Source of the DNA: Actinokineospora sp. NBRC 105648
GTDB taxonomy: Bacteria; Actinomycetota; Actinomycetes; Mycobacteriales; Pseudonocardiaceae
DNA length: 64,000 nt
Direction of reading: 5' to 3'
Assembly: GCF_030269645.1 (NCBI RefSeq)
Contig: NZ_BSTR01000028.1
Coordinates: 30,865 to 94,864 of the forward strand
The position numbers and the translations under genes are program-made. Below the pieces are notes generated by a model. It was not told where the DNA came from, searched no databases, and worked only from the letters and a program-made list of their open reading frames with translations. Shown here one piece after another: positions 39,462 to 48,360 of the stretch. Each line of letters opens with the position of its first letter. Within the stretch, counting starts at the first letter, position 1.

Positions 39462-39941
39462 TCAGGCCGATAGCTGTCGCAGTCTGCCGATCAGGTCCGC
39501 GGTGTCCATCCCGCACAGCTCGGCGAGCCGGTCGAGGGCTGACAAGTCCAAGTGGACCTCGGTCTGGCCCTGGTTCTCCGCCAACAGTTCGGCCGCCCAC
39601 CGGCGCAGGGGCATCAGCTCCGGTGCTCGGTCGTCCACCGCGCGCTTGAGGTCGACCCGGACCCGGCCGATGGGGGTGTCGGCGAAGACCCGGTCGTGCA
39701 CCCGGGCCATCAGGTCGTGCGGCAGGGCGTCGAGTGCCACGCAGATCTCGACGAAGCGCACCACCGAGCACTGCCTGGTCCCCAGCTCGTAGGTGGCCAG
39801 TGTCTGCAGCGAGATGTCGCTCTGCAGCCTGGTGTTCAACTCCTTGCGAGTCCATCCTCGCTGCTTGCGCAGCCTGCGGATCTCGTCGCCGAGAACCCGC
39901 TGATAGGTCGCCACATCGATCCGCACGTCCGCCCCTTTCAC
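39462..39941 (-). CDS. XRE-family helix-turn-helix regulator
   Basis: The 159-residue protein has an N-terminal lambda-repressor-like domain (YQRVLGDEIRRLRKQRGWTR, ELNTRLQSDISLQTLATYEL) and a C-terminal helical part typical of a conserved Pseudonocardiaceae/Streptomyces family (RFVEICVALDALPHDLMARV). The GTG start at 39941 lies inside a perfect inverted repeat, which suggests tight autorepression. GTG at about 39914 is an alternative start. Targets other than itself are unknown. Confidence 0.88.
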   Translation of the reverse strand: MKGADVRIDVATYQRVLGDEIRRLRKQRGWTRKELNTRLQSDISLQTLATYELGTRQCSVVRFVEICVALDALPHDLMARVHDRVFADTPIGRVRVDLKRAVDDRAPELMPLRRWAAELLAENQGQTEVHLDLSALDRLAELCGMDTADLIGRLRQLSA

Positions 39942-39958
39942 TGCTTCCGGCAGTGAAA
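39936..39958. promoter_or_regulatory. Inverted repeat overlapping the XRE start codon
   Basis: TTTCACTGC-TTCCG-GCAGTGAAA is perfect over 9-bp arms. The GTG start (minus strand, 39939-39941) is inside the left arm, so repressor binding or an mRNA hairpin here would block initiation. Confidence 0.75.
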
Positions 39959-40033
39959 GCGCCCAACCCCGTTCGCCTTACGCGGGTTGGGGTGAAGTTG
40001 CTCCGATCGGGTGAGGAAAAGGGCCGAAAGTCC

Positions 40034-41791
40034 TTAGTTGACGCACACCGGGCCGGGCTGTTGGCGGGCGTCGAGGCGCAGTGGGGGGGTGCCGACGAGG
40101 GGATCGCCCGCGATGGCGGCGTTGGTGCCGAAGTCCTTTCCGATCAGGACCGTCACCTTCCCCTTGGCCACGTTGGCGTCCTGCTCGGCCGGGATGTCCT
40201 TGCCGATCGCGCTCACCACGGCGGTGCCGTTGGCCTCTTCGCCCTTGGCGTAGCGGACGACGGACTTGGTGCGGGTGGTCGCGTTGCCGGTCTCGGTGGT
40301 CTTGAAGCCCTTGCCGGACAGCGTGTCGGAGACCTCGGCGGCCAGGCCGGTGCGGCCGGAGGCGTTGAGCACGGTGACCGTCGGCTTGGCCGGGGCGGCC
40401 TCGGTGGGGGGCGCCTGGGCGGCCACCGACGTCTGGCCGCCGAGCAGGCCGCCGACGAACGACTTGACCTCGGTCGGGTCGACCTCGACCGCCTTGCCGT
40501 CGCCGGGGGTGTCGAGGTCGATGGTGCCGTGCGGCACCGTGGCGAACTGGATGTTGCCGCCGGTGACGCTCATCATCTGCTGGGCGAACTGCATGATGTT
40601 CCAGTTCTTGTCCAGCACCACCGACTTGGTGATCGCCTCCTGCAGCTTGCCCAGGGTGGACGAGCCGGGGGTGAACACGTCCTGGGAGAACACCTTCTTG
40701 GCCATCCCGCCCATGAACACCTGCTGCCGGGCGATCCGGTCCAGGTCGCCGTTGGGCAGGCCGTGCCGCTGGCGGACGAACGCCAGCGCCGGGGCGCCCT
40801 GCAGGTTCTGCGGGCCCGCCGGGAAGTTCGCGCCGGAGAAGCTGTCCTTGACCGCCTTGTTGAGGCAGACGTCGATGCCGCCGATGGCGTTGGTGATGTC
40901 GTAGAAGCCGAGCAGGTTCACCTCGGCGTAGTGGTCGATCGAGGCGCCGGTGAGCTTGCCGATGGTGGCGATCAGGCTGCGCGCGCCCTCCTGGTTGGAG
41001 GCCACCTCCAGCTTCGACTCCTCGGTGACGCCCTCCTTCTGCAGCCGCGACCGCGCGGCCAGCTTCGCCCGGCCGTAGGCTGAGTTGATCTTGTGCTTGC
41101 CGAAGCCGGGGATGTCCACGTAGGAGTCGCGCGGGATCGAGATGCCGACCGCCTTGCCGCCGTCGTTCGGGATCCTGATCATGATCAGCGTGTCGGTGTT
41201 GATCTCACCGTCGGCCTTGCCCGCGTTGAGCATCGCCAGCTGCTCCTTCGACAGCGGGTTGCCCTGCGCGTCGGTGCGGCTGTCCATGCCGACCATCAGG
41301 ATGTCCACCGCGCCGTCGGCGGGCCGCTCGCCCGCGGCCTCGATCACGTCGGCGGTGGTCAGGTCGTTGGCGAAGGAGTCGGCCACCCGCCAGTAGTAGC
41401 CGGTGGACAGCAGGATCGCGGCGGAGAGCAGGCTCAGGAACACCTTCCCGCCGATGTGCCGCCGCGGCGGGGGAGCGGACTTGCGCGCCGGGCGTGGGCG
41501 CGGTGGGGGCTCGATGCGCTCGGTCAGGGCGGCACCGGAGACCCGGCGGCGCGGTTGGGAGCCCTCCGAGCGGCTCGCCTGCCGGGGCACCTCGCGCTCG
41601 GCGCGGTGGGCTGCCCGCCGCGGCGGCTCGTCACGGCGCGGACGCTCGTCGCGCTCGGACCGGGTCGGCCGGGGCAGGTCGCGCCGGTCGTCGCCGGGTT
41701 GGGCTCGCCTGCCGGGGGCCGGGGCCCGCGGCGGGACGGACCTCTCGGCCGGGCCACCACGACTACCTGACCTCGGCGGCCGGTACTCCAC
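40034..41791 (-). CDS. LytR-CpsA-Psr (LCP) cell-wall ligase with LytR_C domain
   Basis: The 585-residue protein has a long Arg/Pro-rich cytoplasmic tail (1-115), one transmembrane helix (about 116-134), an LCP catalytic domain (DILMVGMDSRTDAQG, DTLIMIRIPNDGG, ISIPRDSYVDIPGFGKHKIN, ALAFVRQRHGLPNGDLDRI) and a C-terminal LytR_C domain (VTVLNASGRTGLAAEVSDTL). LCP enzymes attach glycopolymers such as arabinogalactan or teichoic acids to peptidoglycan. GTG 41791 follows GGAGGAG. Genes flank it in the same direction at some distance. Confidence 0.93.
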   Translation of the reverse strand: MEYRPPRSGSRGGPAERSVPPRAPAPGRRAQPGDDRRDLPRPTRSERDERPRRDEPPRRAAHRAEREVPRQASRSEGSQPRRRVSGAALTERIEPPPRPRPARKSAPPPRRHIGGKVFLSLLSAAILLSTGYYWRVADSFANDLTTADVIEAAGERPADGAVDILMVGMDSRTDAQGNPLSKEQLAMLNAGKADGEINTDTLIMIRIPNDGGKAVGISIPRDSYVDIPGFGKHKINSAYGRAKLAARSRLQKEGVTEESKLEVASNQEGARSLIATIGKLTGASIDHYAEVNLLGFYDITNAIGGIDVCLNKAVKDSFSGANFPAGPQNLQGAPALAFVRQRHGLPNGDLDRIARQQVFMGGMAKKVFSQDVFTPGSSTLGKLQEAITKSVVLDKNWNIMQFAQQMMSVTGGNIQFATVPHGTIDLDTPGDGKAVEVDPTEVKSFVGGLLGGQTSVAAQAPPTEAAPAKPTVTVLNASGRTGLAAEVSDTLSGKGFKTTETGNATTRTKSVVRYAKGEEANGTAVVSAIGKDIPAEQDANVAKGKVTVLIGKDFGTNAAIAGDPLVGTPPLRLDARQQPGPVCVN

Positions 41792-41950
41792 GCCCTGCTC
41801 CTCCCCGTCGGCTGCGGCCTGTCTCCCACGCGTCACGGCGCCCGCCGCGAACACATGTCAAGACGTGGTCGGCCGCTCTGAGGTTGTCCGTAGCCTGGCA
41901 CACGGTCTCGCGAGCTTCGTCACGGCACGCGTCCAAGCACCACCATCGAG

Positions 41951-44143
41951 TCATCCCCGGGCGGTCTCCCCGGCCGTCGGCGGCACCGCTGACCTGCGCG
42001 GCAGCCGGGGCAGCAGGCAGGCGCCCGCCGCGAGCACGGCGACCCCGATCGTCACCCCGTAACACCCGATCGCGGGACCCTCGGCCGAGGTCATCGGCGG
42101 CACGCAGGCGACCGCGACCAGCAGCCACGGCCACGGCGTGGAGGAGGTGCCGATCCGCACCGAGTGCAGCAGGTACCAGCCCAGCAGCAGGTGGATGATG
42201 CTGGCCATCGGGTCGGTGGGCAGGCCGAACAGCGCGGTGCCGTGGTGGGTGCCGGTCAGCCCGCTGACCGCGAACCCGATGGTCCCCAGCGCGCCGTAGC
42301 CGGTGCCGATGGCCGCGGCCACCGAGTCCCACCGGCTCGCCCGCGGCTCACCGGCCCGCAGCGCCCCCGGGTGGGCGGGGGCGCGCCACTCGAACAGCAC
42401 GAACGCCAGCACCGCGGGCACCCCGAGCAGGGCCAGCGCGAGCAGGGTGCTCGGCCGCACCAGCCAGTCACCCGCCGTGGTCGGCAACCCGGCCGTGGAG
42501 GCCGCGCCGATGATCCCGGCCAGCAGCAGCATCGCGCACAGGTAGACCAGGTAGACCGTCATCGGCGCCGCGCGGACGAACCGGACCGCCTCCGCGGGTC
42601 GACTGTGCGCGATCGATTTCACCCGATCGGCGCGCGGCAACACGACCAGGCACACCTGCACCAGGCCGATCAGCAGCACGCCCAGCGCGGAGGGCACGAA
42701 GCTGGCGGTACCGGCGGGCTCGGCCATCAGCTCCTTGTCGTGGCCGCCGACCGTGGTCAGCAGCACCAGGCACACCGCGGCACCCGCGGCCACCGCGAGC
42801 AGCGCCCGGCGCGGCAGCGCGGCGAAGGTGCCGTCGGCGTAGTGGAACGAGAGCTGCGCGAACAGCGCGGCGAGCACGATCCCGCCCGCGTACGCCGCGC
42901 CGATCCCGGAGCCGAAGAGCCCGAGCCCGGCCACGGTGACCAGCTGGGCGACCGGGGTGACCACCGGCAACCGCCGGTGCAGCCAGTACAGGACCGGGGT
43001 CACGCCCACCACCAGCAGGTAGAGCCCCAGCAGCCACAGCGGCTGGGCGATCAGCCTGCCGAAGGCGTCCACCGACGCGTCGGAGGCGTCCACCAGGTCC
43101 AGCGACAGCGGCACCACCAACCAGGCCGTGACGAACGCCAGCACCGGGCGGATCAGCCAGCACACCCGAGCGGCCAGGTAGCCGCCGTAGCCGGAGCCGT
43201 CGGCCAGCGCGGCCCGCCAGGCCAGCAGGTTCGAGTCGCCACCGGCGAAGAAGAACAGCGGCACCAGCTGCAACACCCAGGTCAGCGGCCACAGCGCGCC
43301 CGGCCGGGCGGCGAGGAGCGGCCCGAAGGCCAGCACCGACTCGGCCAGCACCACCGCGCTCAGGCTCACCACCCGGAGGAACCCCAGGTAGGCGGCCCGG
43401 TCACCGGACCGCTCGTCCAGCGGTACCGCCCCGCGCGGAACACCCGTGCGCCGCCGCGCGAACGCGGGCACCCGGACCGCGAGCAGCACGATCACGACCA
43501 GCAGCGCCACCGCCCACGCGCCGATCGGCTCCGCGCGCGGCGGCCCCCAGCGCTGGTGCCACGAGTTGGCCACCAGGCCTGCGGAGTACAGCGAGGCCAC
43601 CAACCGGCAGGTCCCCGCCGAACCGCGCGGGTTGGTGTCGCACTGCGCGTGCATGTCCTCCGAGAGCCTGGCGTCGAGCGCGCGGCGCGGCCCCGGGCCC
43701 AGCGGCTGGCCCTTCGCCGAGGCGTAGCGGAGCAGGTCGTAGCCCAGGTCGTGCGCCTTGCAGCCGACCGAGTAGTCCCAGCGCGAGTTGTCCTCGCCCC
43801 ACGGCGTCGAGCAGCCGCCGTCCACGTGCACCGCGCGGGTCGTGCCGTCGGGGGCGCGCAGGTGGGCCGGGCGCACGCCGGTCTCCTGGGTGAAGTCGTC
43901 GGGCAGCAGCGCGATCGGGTCGAGGCCGCCGGTCGGGTCGAGCAGCGCGTCGATGGCCGCGGCCGCCTCGGCCGCCCGCCCGGTGGGCGGGTTCGCGGGC
44001 TCGTTCGGCGACCGGGAGGCGACCACCCCGTAGCCGGCCGCGGCGAAGATCACCAGCAGCAGCCAGCCCAGCCGTCCGCGCAGGCGGAGCCGGACCCGCC
44101 GGTCCGGCGGGTCCTGGTGCGTTCGCGTAGCCGCGGCCGTCAT
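41951..44143 (-). CDS. Phospholipase A2 domain fused to an acyltransferase-3-like membrane domain
   Basis: The 730-residue protein starts with a transmembrane segment (LGWLLLVIFAAAGYGVVA). An extracytoplasmic prokaryotic PLA2-like domain follows, with GGCSTPWGEDNSRWDYSVGC and the His-Asp motif KAHDLGYDLLRYA. A polytopic region with the acyltransferase-3 pattern RAAYLGFLRVVSLSAVVLAE, WVLQLVPLFFFAGGDSNLLA comes next. At the usual catalytic histidine of AT3 (VVxxH) there is Glu instead. The protein may therefore combine lipid hydrolysis with a non-catalytic or altered acyl-transfer channel. ATG 44143; no operon partner. Confidence 0.82.
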   Translation of the reverse strand: MTAAATRTHQDPPDRRVRLRLRGRLGWLLLVIFAAAGYGVVASRSPNEPANPPTGRAAEAAAAIDALLDPTGGLDPIALLPDDFTQETGVRPAHLRAPDGTTRAVHVDGGCSTPWGEDNSRWDYSVGCKAHDLGYDLLRYASAKGQPLGPGPRRALDARLSEDMHAQCDTNPRGSAGTCRLVASLYSAGLVANSWHQRWGPPRAEPIGAWAVALLVVIVLLAVRVPAFARRRTGVPRGAVPLDERSGDRAAYLGFLRVVSLSAVVLAESVLAFGPLLAARPGALWPLTWVLQLVPLFFFAGGDSNLLAWRAALADGSGYGGYLAARVCWLIRPVLAFVTAWLVVPLSLDLVDASDASVDAFGRLIAQPLWLLGLYLLVVGVTPVLYWLHRRLPVVTPVAQLVTVAGLGLFGSGIGAAYAGGIVLAALFAQLSFHYADGTFAALPRRALLAVAAGAAVCLVLLTTVGGHDKELMAEPAGTASFVPSALGVLLIGLVQVCLVVLPRADRVKSIAHSRPAEAVRFVRAAPMTVYLVYLCAMLLLAGIIGAASTAGLPTTAGDWLVRPSTLLALALLGVPAVLAFVLFEWRAPAHPGALRAGEPRASRWDSVAAAIGTGYGALGTIGFAVSGLTGTHHGTALFGLPTDPMASIIHLLLGWYLLHSVRIGTSSTPWPWLLVAVACVPPMTSAEGPAIGCYGVTIGVAVLAAGACLLPRLPRRSAVPPTAGETARG

Positions 44144-44403
44144 CGTGTGCGCTGTGCCCCCACTCCTGGGGAGGCTACCGGTGCACCGGCGCGCGCCACG
44201 GGCGAACCGGGGCCGTGGCACGGCGCACCCCCAGGACGCCGCGCCACGTCTGGTCCCCCTGAAGGACCCCGGTTCCCCCGAGTTGACACGCTACGGCGTG
44301 GTCCTGGCAGCCCACCTGTACTGCGTCGGGGTACCGCCGGTAGCCCGCTTGGCCCTGCCCACCTGCGGGTATCGCCGTGTCGTATGCACTACGATGGGCA
44401 ACC

Positions 44404-44436
44404 GGCAAGTCTCTTGCAGTAGAGGCGGCAAGTCTC
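44404..44436 (+). promoter_or_regulatory. Direct repeat GGCAAGTCTC x2, 23-bp spacing
   Basis: GGCAAGTCTC occurs at 44404-44413 and 44427-44436, ending 33 bp before the AfsR-type start codon. SARP proteins bind direct heptamer repeats with about one or two helical-turn spacing, so an autoregulatory site is possible. Confidence 0.5.
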
Positions 44437-44469
44437 GCGCGCGTACCGGACCGCCAAGGAGGGGGCAGG

Positions 44470-47400
44470 ATGGCCGACCCGCCCGGGAAGTTCGGCGAGC
44501 TCCTGCGCTCGCACCGGACCCGGGTGGGGCTCACCCAGCAGCAGCTCGCCGACCGCTCCGGGATCAGCATCCGCGCGCTGCGCTACATCGAGCGCGGGTC
44601 CGTCGGCATGCCGCGGGCCGACTCGGTGCGCAGGCTCGCCGCCGCGCTGGGGGTCACCGAGCAGGACCTCACCGACGGCGCCGCCCCACCCGCCCGGCCG
44701 ACCCGCGGTACGCACCTCACCCTGGGTGTGCTCGGCCCGTTCACCGCCGCGCACGGGGGCAGGCCTATCGAGGTCGGTGCGCTCAAGCAGCGCTGCCTGT
44801 TCGCGTTGCTGGCCCTGCACGCCAACCACCCGGTGAGCCGGGAGGAGATCATCGACGTGCTCTGGGGCGAGGAGCCGCCGGAGAGCTGCCTCGGTCTGAT
44901 CCACACCTACGCCTCCCGGCTGCGCCGCGCGCTCGCCGGGTCGGGCAAGCGCAACACCGGGGCGGTCGTCGCCACCCCGACCGGCTACCGCCTCACCATC
45001 AAGCCCGACCAGCTCGACGCGCTGCGCTTCGAGGACTTCGCCGCCCGCGCGCAGGCGGTGCGCGGAGCCGACCCGGACGCCGCCGCCGACCTGTTCGACG
45101 AGGCGCTCGCCTGCTGGCGCGGCCCAGTGCTGGCCGACCTGCCGCCGGGGCTGCGCAAGCACCCCAACGCGGTCGCCTTGAGCGCGCGCAGGCGGGCGGT
45201 CGCGCTGGCCCACGCCGACGTCGCCCTGGCCCTGGGCAGGCCCGCCCGGGTGGTCGTGGGCATCCGCGCCTTGGCCCACGAGGAGCCGCTGCACGAGGGC
45301 CTGCACGCCCGGCTGATGCTCGGCCTGGCGGGCACCGGCGAGCAGGCCGAGGCGCTGCGGGTGTTCGCCGACATCCGGGCCCGGCTGGACGAGGAGCTCG
45401 GCGTCGAGCCCGGCCTGGAGATCCAGGACGCGCACCTGCGGGTGCTGCGCGACCGCCCGCGACCCCCGCTGCCGCAGCCCGCCACCCAACGCGCGCCCGC
45501 CCAGCTGCCCGCCGAGACCCCCGGGTTCGTCGGCCGGACCACCCCGCTGGAGTCCCTGGACGACCTGCTGCACCAGGTCGACGGCAGCCCCGGGGTGGTG
45601 ATCGTGGCGCTCTCGGGCACCGCCGGGGTGGGCAAGACCGCGCTGGCCCTGCGCTGGGCGCACCGGGCCCGCGAGCGCTTCCCGGACGGTCAGCTCAGCG
45701 TCAACCTGCAGGGCTACTCGGCGGGGACGCCGTTGACCTCCCAGGAGGTCCTGGTCCGCTTCCTGCACGCCCTCGGTGTGGTGCCCGAGCGGGTGCCCAT
45801 CAACCTGGAGGAGGCCGCGGGCCTGTACCGCACGCTGCTCACCGGCAAGCGCGTCTTGGTGCTGCTGGACAACGCCGCCACGGCCGAGCAGGTACGCCCG
45901 CTGCTGCCGGGCTCGTCGGGCTGCCTGGTGCTGGTCACCAGCCGCGACCGGCTCACCGGTCTCACCGCCCAGGACGGTGCGCACCAGCTGCCGCTGGACG
46001 TGCTCACGGCCCCGGAGGCGGTCGACCTGCTGGGCAGGCTGGTCGGTGTCGGCCGGATGCGCCGCGAGCCCGCCGCCGCCGCGGAGATGGCCGCGATCTG
46101 CGGGCACCTGCCGCTGGCGCTGCGCATCGCGGGCGCGAACCTGGCGATCCGGCCGTTGATCAGCATCGCCGACTACACCCGGGAGCTGCGCGACCGCGGC
46201 CGGATGACCGGCCTGGCGGTCGCGGGCGACGAGTCGGGCGCGGTCCGCGCGGCCTTCGACCTGTCCTACGAGAAGCTCGTCCCGGCCGCGCGCAGGCTGT
46301 TCCGGCTGCTCGGCGCGGTCCCGGGGGTCGACGTCGACCCGGCCGCCGCCGCCGCGCTCAGCGGCCTGCCCATCGGCGACGCGGCCCGCCTGCTGCGCGT
46401 GCTCGACCACGGCAACCTCATCCGCGAGCACACCCGCGGCCGCTACACCTTCCACGACCTGCTCCGCGAGTACGCCTTCGGCCGGGCCTCGGCCGAGGAC
46501 CGCGAGGCCGAGCGCACCGGGGCCGTGGTGGGCCTGTTCGACCACTACCTGAGCGAGATCGAGGCGCACAGCGCCGTGCTCTGGCGGGTCGGCTCGCTGC
46601 CCGAGCAGGGCGCCGAGGAGCGGGCCCTGGCCTGGCTGGACGCCGAACGGGCGAACCTGGTCTCGGCGGCCAGCGCCGCCTCGTCCCTGGGCCTGCACCG
46701 CTACGCGTGGCGCTTCGCCGAGTCGCTGCGGCCGTACTTCTGGAACCGCGGCCACGGGGCCGACGGCCTGGTCGTCGCCAAGGCCGCCCTGGCCGCCGCG
46801 CGCGCGGCCGACAACGTCGACGCCGAGGCCTCGGTGCACGACCTGCTCGGCCTGATCCACACCAACCTCAGCGACTACGTGGCGGCGATCGAGAGCCACC
46901 GCTGGGCGCTGGAGCTGAGCCAGTCCACCGGCAACCGGATCGTCGAGGCCGCCGCCCTGCACAACCTGGGGCGCGCCCACTCGCAGCTGGGGCAGCCCGC
47001 ACAGGCGTCGGCGTTCTACGAGCAGGCACTCGAGCTCAACCGCACCATCGGCAACCGCTTCGGCGAAGCGGGCGCGTTGAACTACCTCGGCGGGACAGCG
47101 CTGTCACTTGGAAGACCACAAGAGGCCATAGAGCGGCACACGGAGGCTCTTGACCTGAGCACCCGTATCGGCAACCGCCACGTGCAGGCTGCCGCGTGTC
47201 AGGGGATCGGTCTGACTTTGTGGGCGATGGGCGACCTACCGCGCGCCGCACAGCGCTACCGCGAAGGAATGGCCATCTGCCGCCGGTACGGCTACCGACA
47301 CGGTGAAGCCAGCATGCTCATCTGCCTCGCCGAGACCGGCTGCGACGCAGGCGACTACGCCACGGCGGCGGCCCAGGTCCGACAGGCCATGGAGGCGGGC

Positions 47401-47946
47401 AGGCAACTGGGGGAGCGCAGGCACGAGGTCAGCGGCCTGGACATCCTCGCCACAATCCAACAGCGCACCGGCGAGTGGTCCTCAGCGGCCACGCACTACA
47501 CCCGAGCCCTCAGCCTGGCCCGCGAGATCCGCTTCGGCTACGGCGAGGCCTCGGTGCTCACCGGCATGTGCGCCCTCTTCCGCCGCACCGGCGACCCCCG
47601 CGCCGCCATCGACCACGGCACCCGAGCCCTCGCCCTGATGCGCGACACCGGGATGCGCCTGCTGGAGGCCCGAGCCCTCACCGAACTCGCCCACGCCCAC
47701 CTCGACGCCGCCGACGTCGACGGCGCCGCCGAACACATCGACCACGGCCTGGGCATCGCCGCGCGCAGTGGCCAAACACTGGCCGAGGCCCGCGCCCGGC
47801 ACGTGCGCGCCCTGGTCCGCCAACTCACCGGAGACCGCCCAGGCGCGGTTGCCGACTGGGCAGCGGCACTCCCGGTCTTCGAGCGCTTGGGCGTGCCCGA
47901 GGGCGCCCACGTCCGCGCCCTACTGGCAGCCTTCGCCGCCGACTGA
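44470..47946 (+). CDS. AfsR/SARP-type regulator: XRE-HTH, BTAD, NB-ARC ATPase, TPR
   Basis: The 1158-residue multidomain regulator starts at ATG 44470 after AAGGAGGGGG. It has an added XRE helix-turn-helix (about 7-65, FGELLRSHRTRVGLTQQQLA), an OmpR-like winged helix (LGVLGPFTAAHGG, EIIDVLWGEEPPES), the bacterial transcriptional activation domain (to about 335), the NB-ARC P-loop SGTAGVGKTALAL with LVLLDNAA, and TPR repeats at the C-terminus (LHNLGRAHSQLGQPAQASAF and onward). Such proteins sense ATP and phosphorylation and switch on secondary metabolism. No biosynthetic cluster is adjacent; an MFS exporter converges downstream. Confidence 0.93.
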   Translation: MADPPGKFGELLRSHRTRVGLTQQQLADRSGISIRALRYIERGSVGMPRADSVRRLAAALGVTEQDLTDGAAPPARPTRGTHLTLGVLGPFTAAHGGRPIEVGALKQRCLFALLALHANHPVSREEIIDVLWGEEPPESCLGLIHTYASRLRRALAGSGKRNTGAVVATPTGYRLTIKPDQLDALRFEDFAARAQAVRGADPDAAADLFDEALACWRGPVLADLPPGLRKHPNAVALSARRRAVALAHADVALALGRPARVVVGIRALAHEEPLHEGLHARLMLGLAGTGEQAEALRVFADIRARLDEELGVEPGLEIQDAHLRVLRDRPRPPLPQPATQRAPAQLPAETPGFVGRTTPLESLDDLLHQVDGSPGVVIVALSGTAGVGKTALALRWAHRARERFPDGQLSVNLQGYSAGTPLTSQEVLVRFLHALGVVPERVPINLEEAAGLYRTLLTGKRVLVLLDNAATAEQVRPLLPGSSGCLVLVTSRDRLTGLTAQDGAHQLPLDVLTAPEAVDLLGRLVGVGRMRREPAAAAEMAAICGHLPLALRIAGANLAIRPLISIADYTRELRDRGRMTGLAVAGDESGAVRAAFDLSYEKLVPAARRLFRLLGAVPGVDVDPAAAAALSGLPIGDAARLLRVLDHGNLIREHTRGRYTFHDLLREYAFGRASAEDREAERTGAVVGLFDHYLSEIEAHSAVLWRVGSLPEQGAEERALAWLDAERANLVSAASAASSLGLHRYAWRFAESLRPYFWNRGHGADGLVVAKAALAAARAADNVDAEASVHDLLGLIHTNLSDYVAAIESHRWALELSQSTGNRIVEAAALHNLGRAHSQLGQPAQASAFYEQALELNRTIGNRFGEAGALNYLGGTALSLGRPQEAIERHTEALDLSTRIGNRHVQAAACQGIGLTLWAMGDLPRAAQRYREGMAICRRYGYRHGEASMLICLAETGCDAGDYATAAAQVRQAMEAGRQLGERRHEVSGLDILATIQQRTGEWSSAATHYTRALSLAREIRFGYGEASVLTGMCALFRRTGDPRAAIDHGTRALALMRDTGMRLLEARALTELAHAHLDAADVDGAAEHIDHGLGIAARSGQTLAEARARHVRALVRQLTGDRPGAVADWAAALPVFERLGVPEGAHVRALLAAFAAD

Positions 47947-48212
47947 GCGCACACTCCCCGCGCCCCAGCCTCGCCCGCTCCCTGCCTCATCCGCCTCCAG
48001 CCCCACTCGCGCCAGCCCCTCTTACCGATTCACCCCGTTGGCCCCCGCCCGCCGGACTCCACTCACCGAGCCCACCGCACCCATCTACAACCACCGCCCT
48101 CAGCTGTGCCGCAGGCACTTCCGGCGACCGAGCATCCACTCAAGCCGAATCGCGCCCGCCAACCGAGCCCCGCGACCACTCCCGCCCCTGCATCCCATAC
48201 GCAGCCAAAAAC

Positions 48213-48271
48213 ACGGGCTGGACTGGTCTGTCAAGGCATCTTTACCGCCTTGACAGACCAGTCCAGCCCGT
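48213..48271. terminator. 24-bp perfect bidirectional terminator
   Basis: ACGGGCTGGACTGGTCTGTC plus AAGG (48213-48236) pairs exactly with 48248-48271 around an 11-nt loop. It separates the convergent AfsR-type and MFS genes. The rest of the 414-bp gap (47947-48212) is C-rich sequence with nothing recognisable. Confidence 0.9.
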
Positions 48272-48360
48272 AGTCACACTTGGCGTAGGGGGAGCAGGGA
48301 ACCCACGACGGCAACACCAACGGGCAGCCAAACGCGGAAGCAGACAGCCAAACGCGAGAA

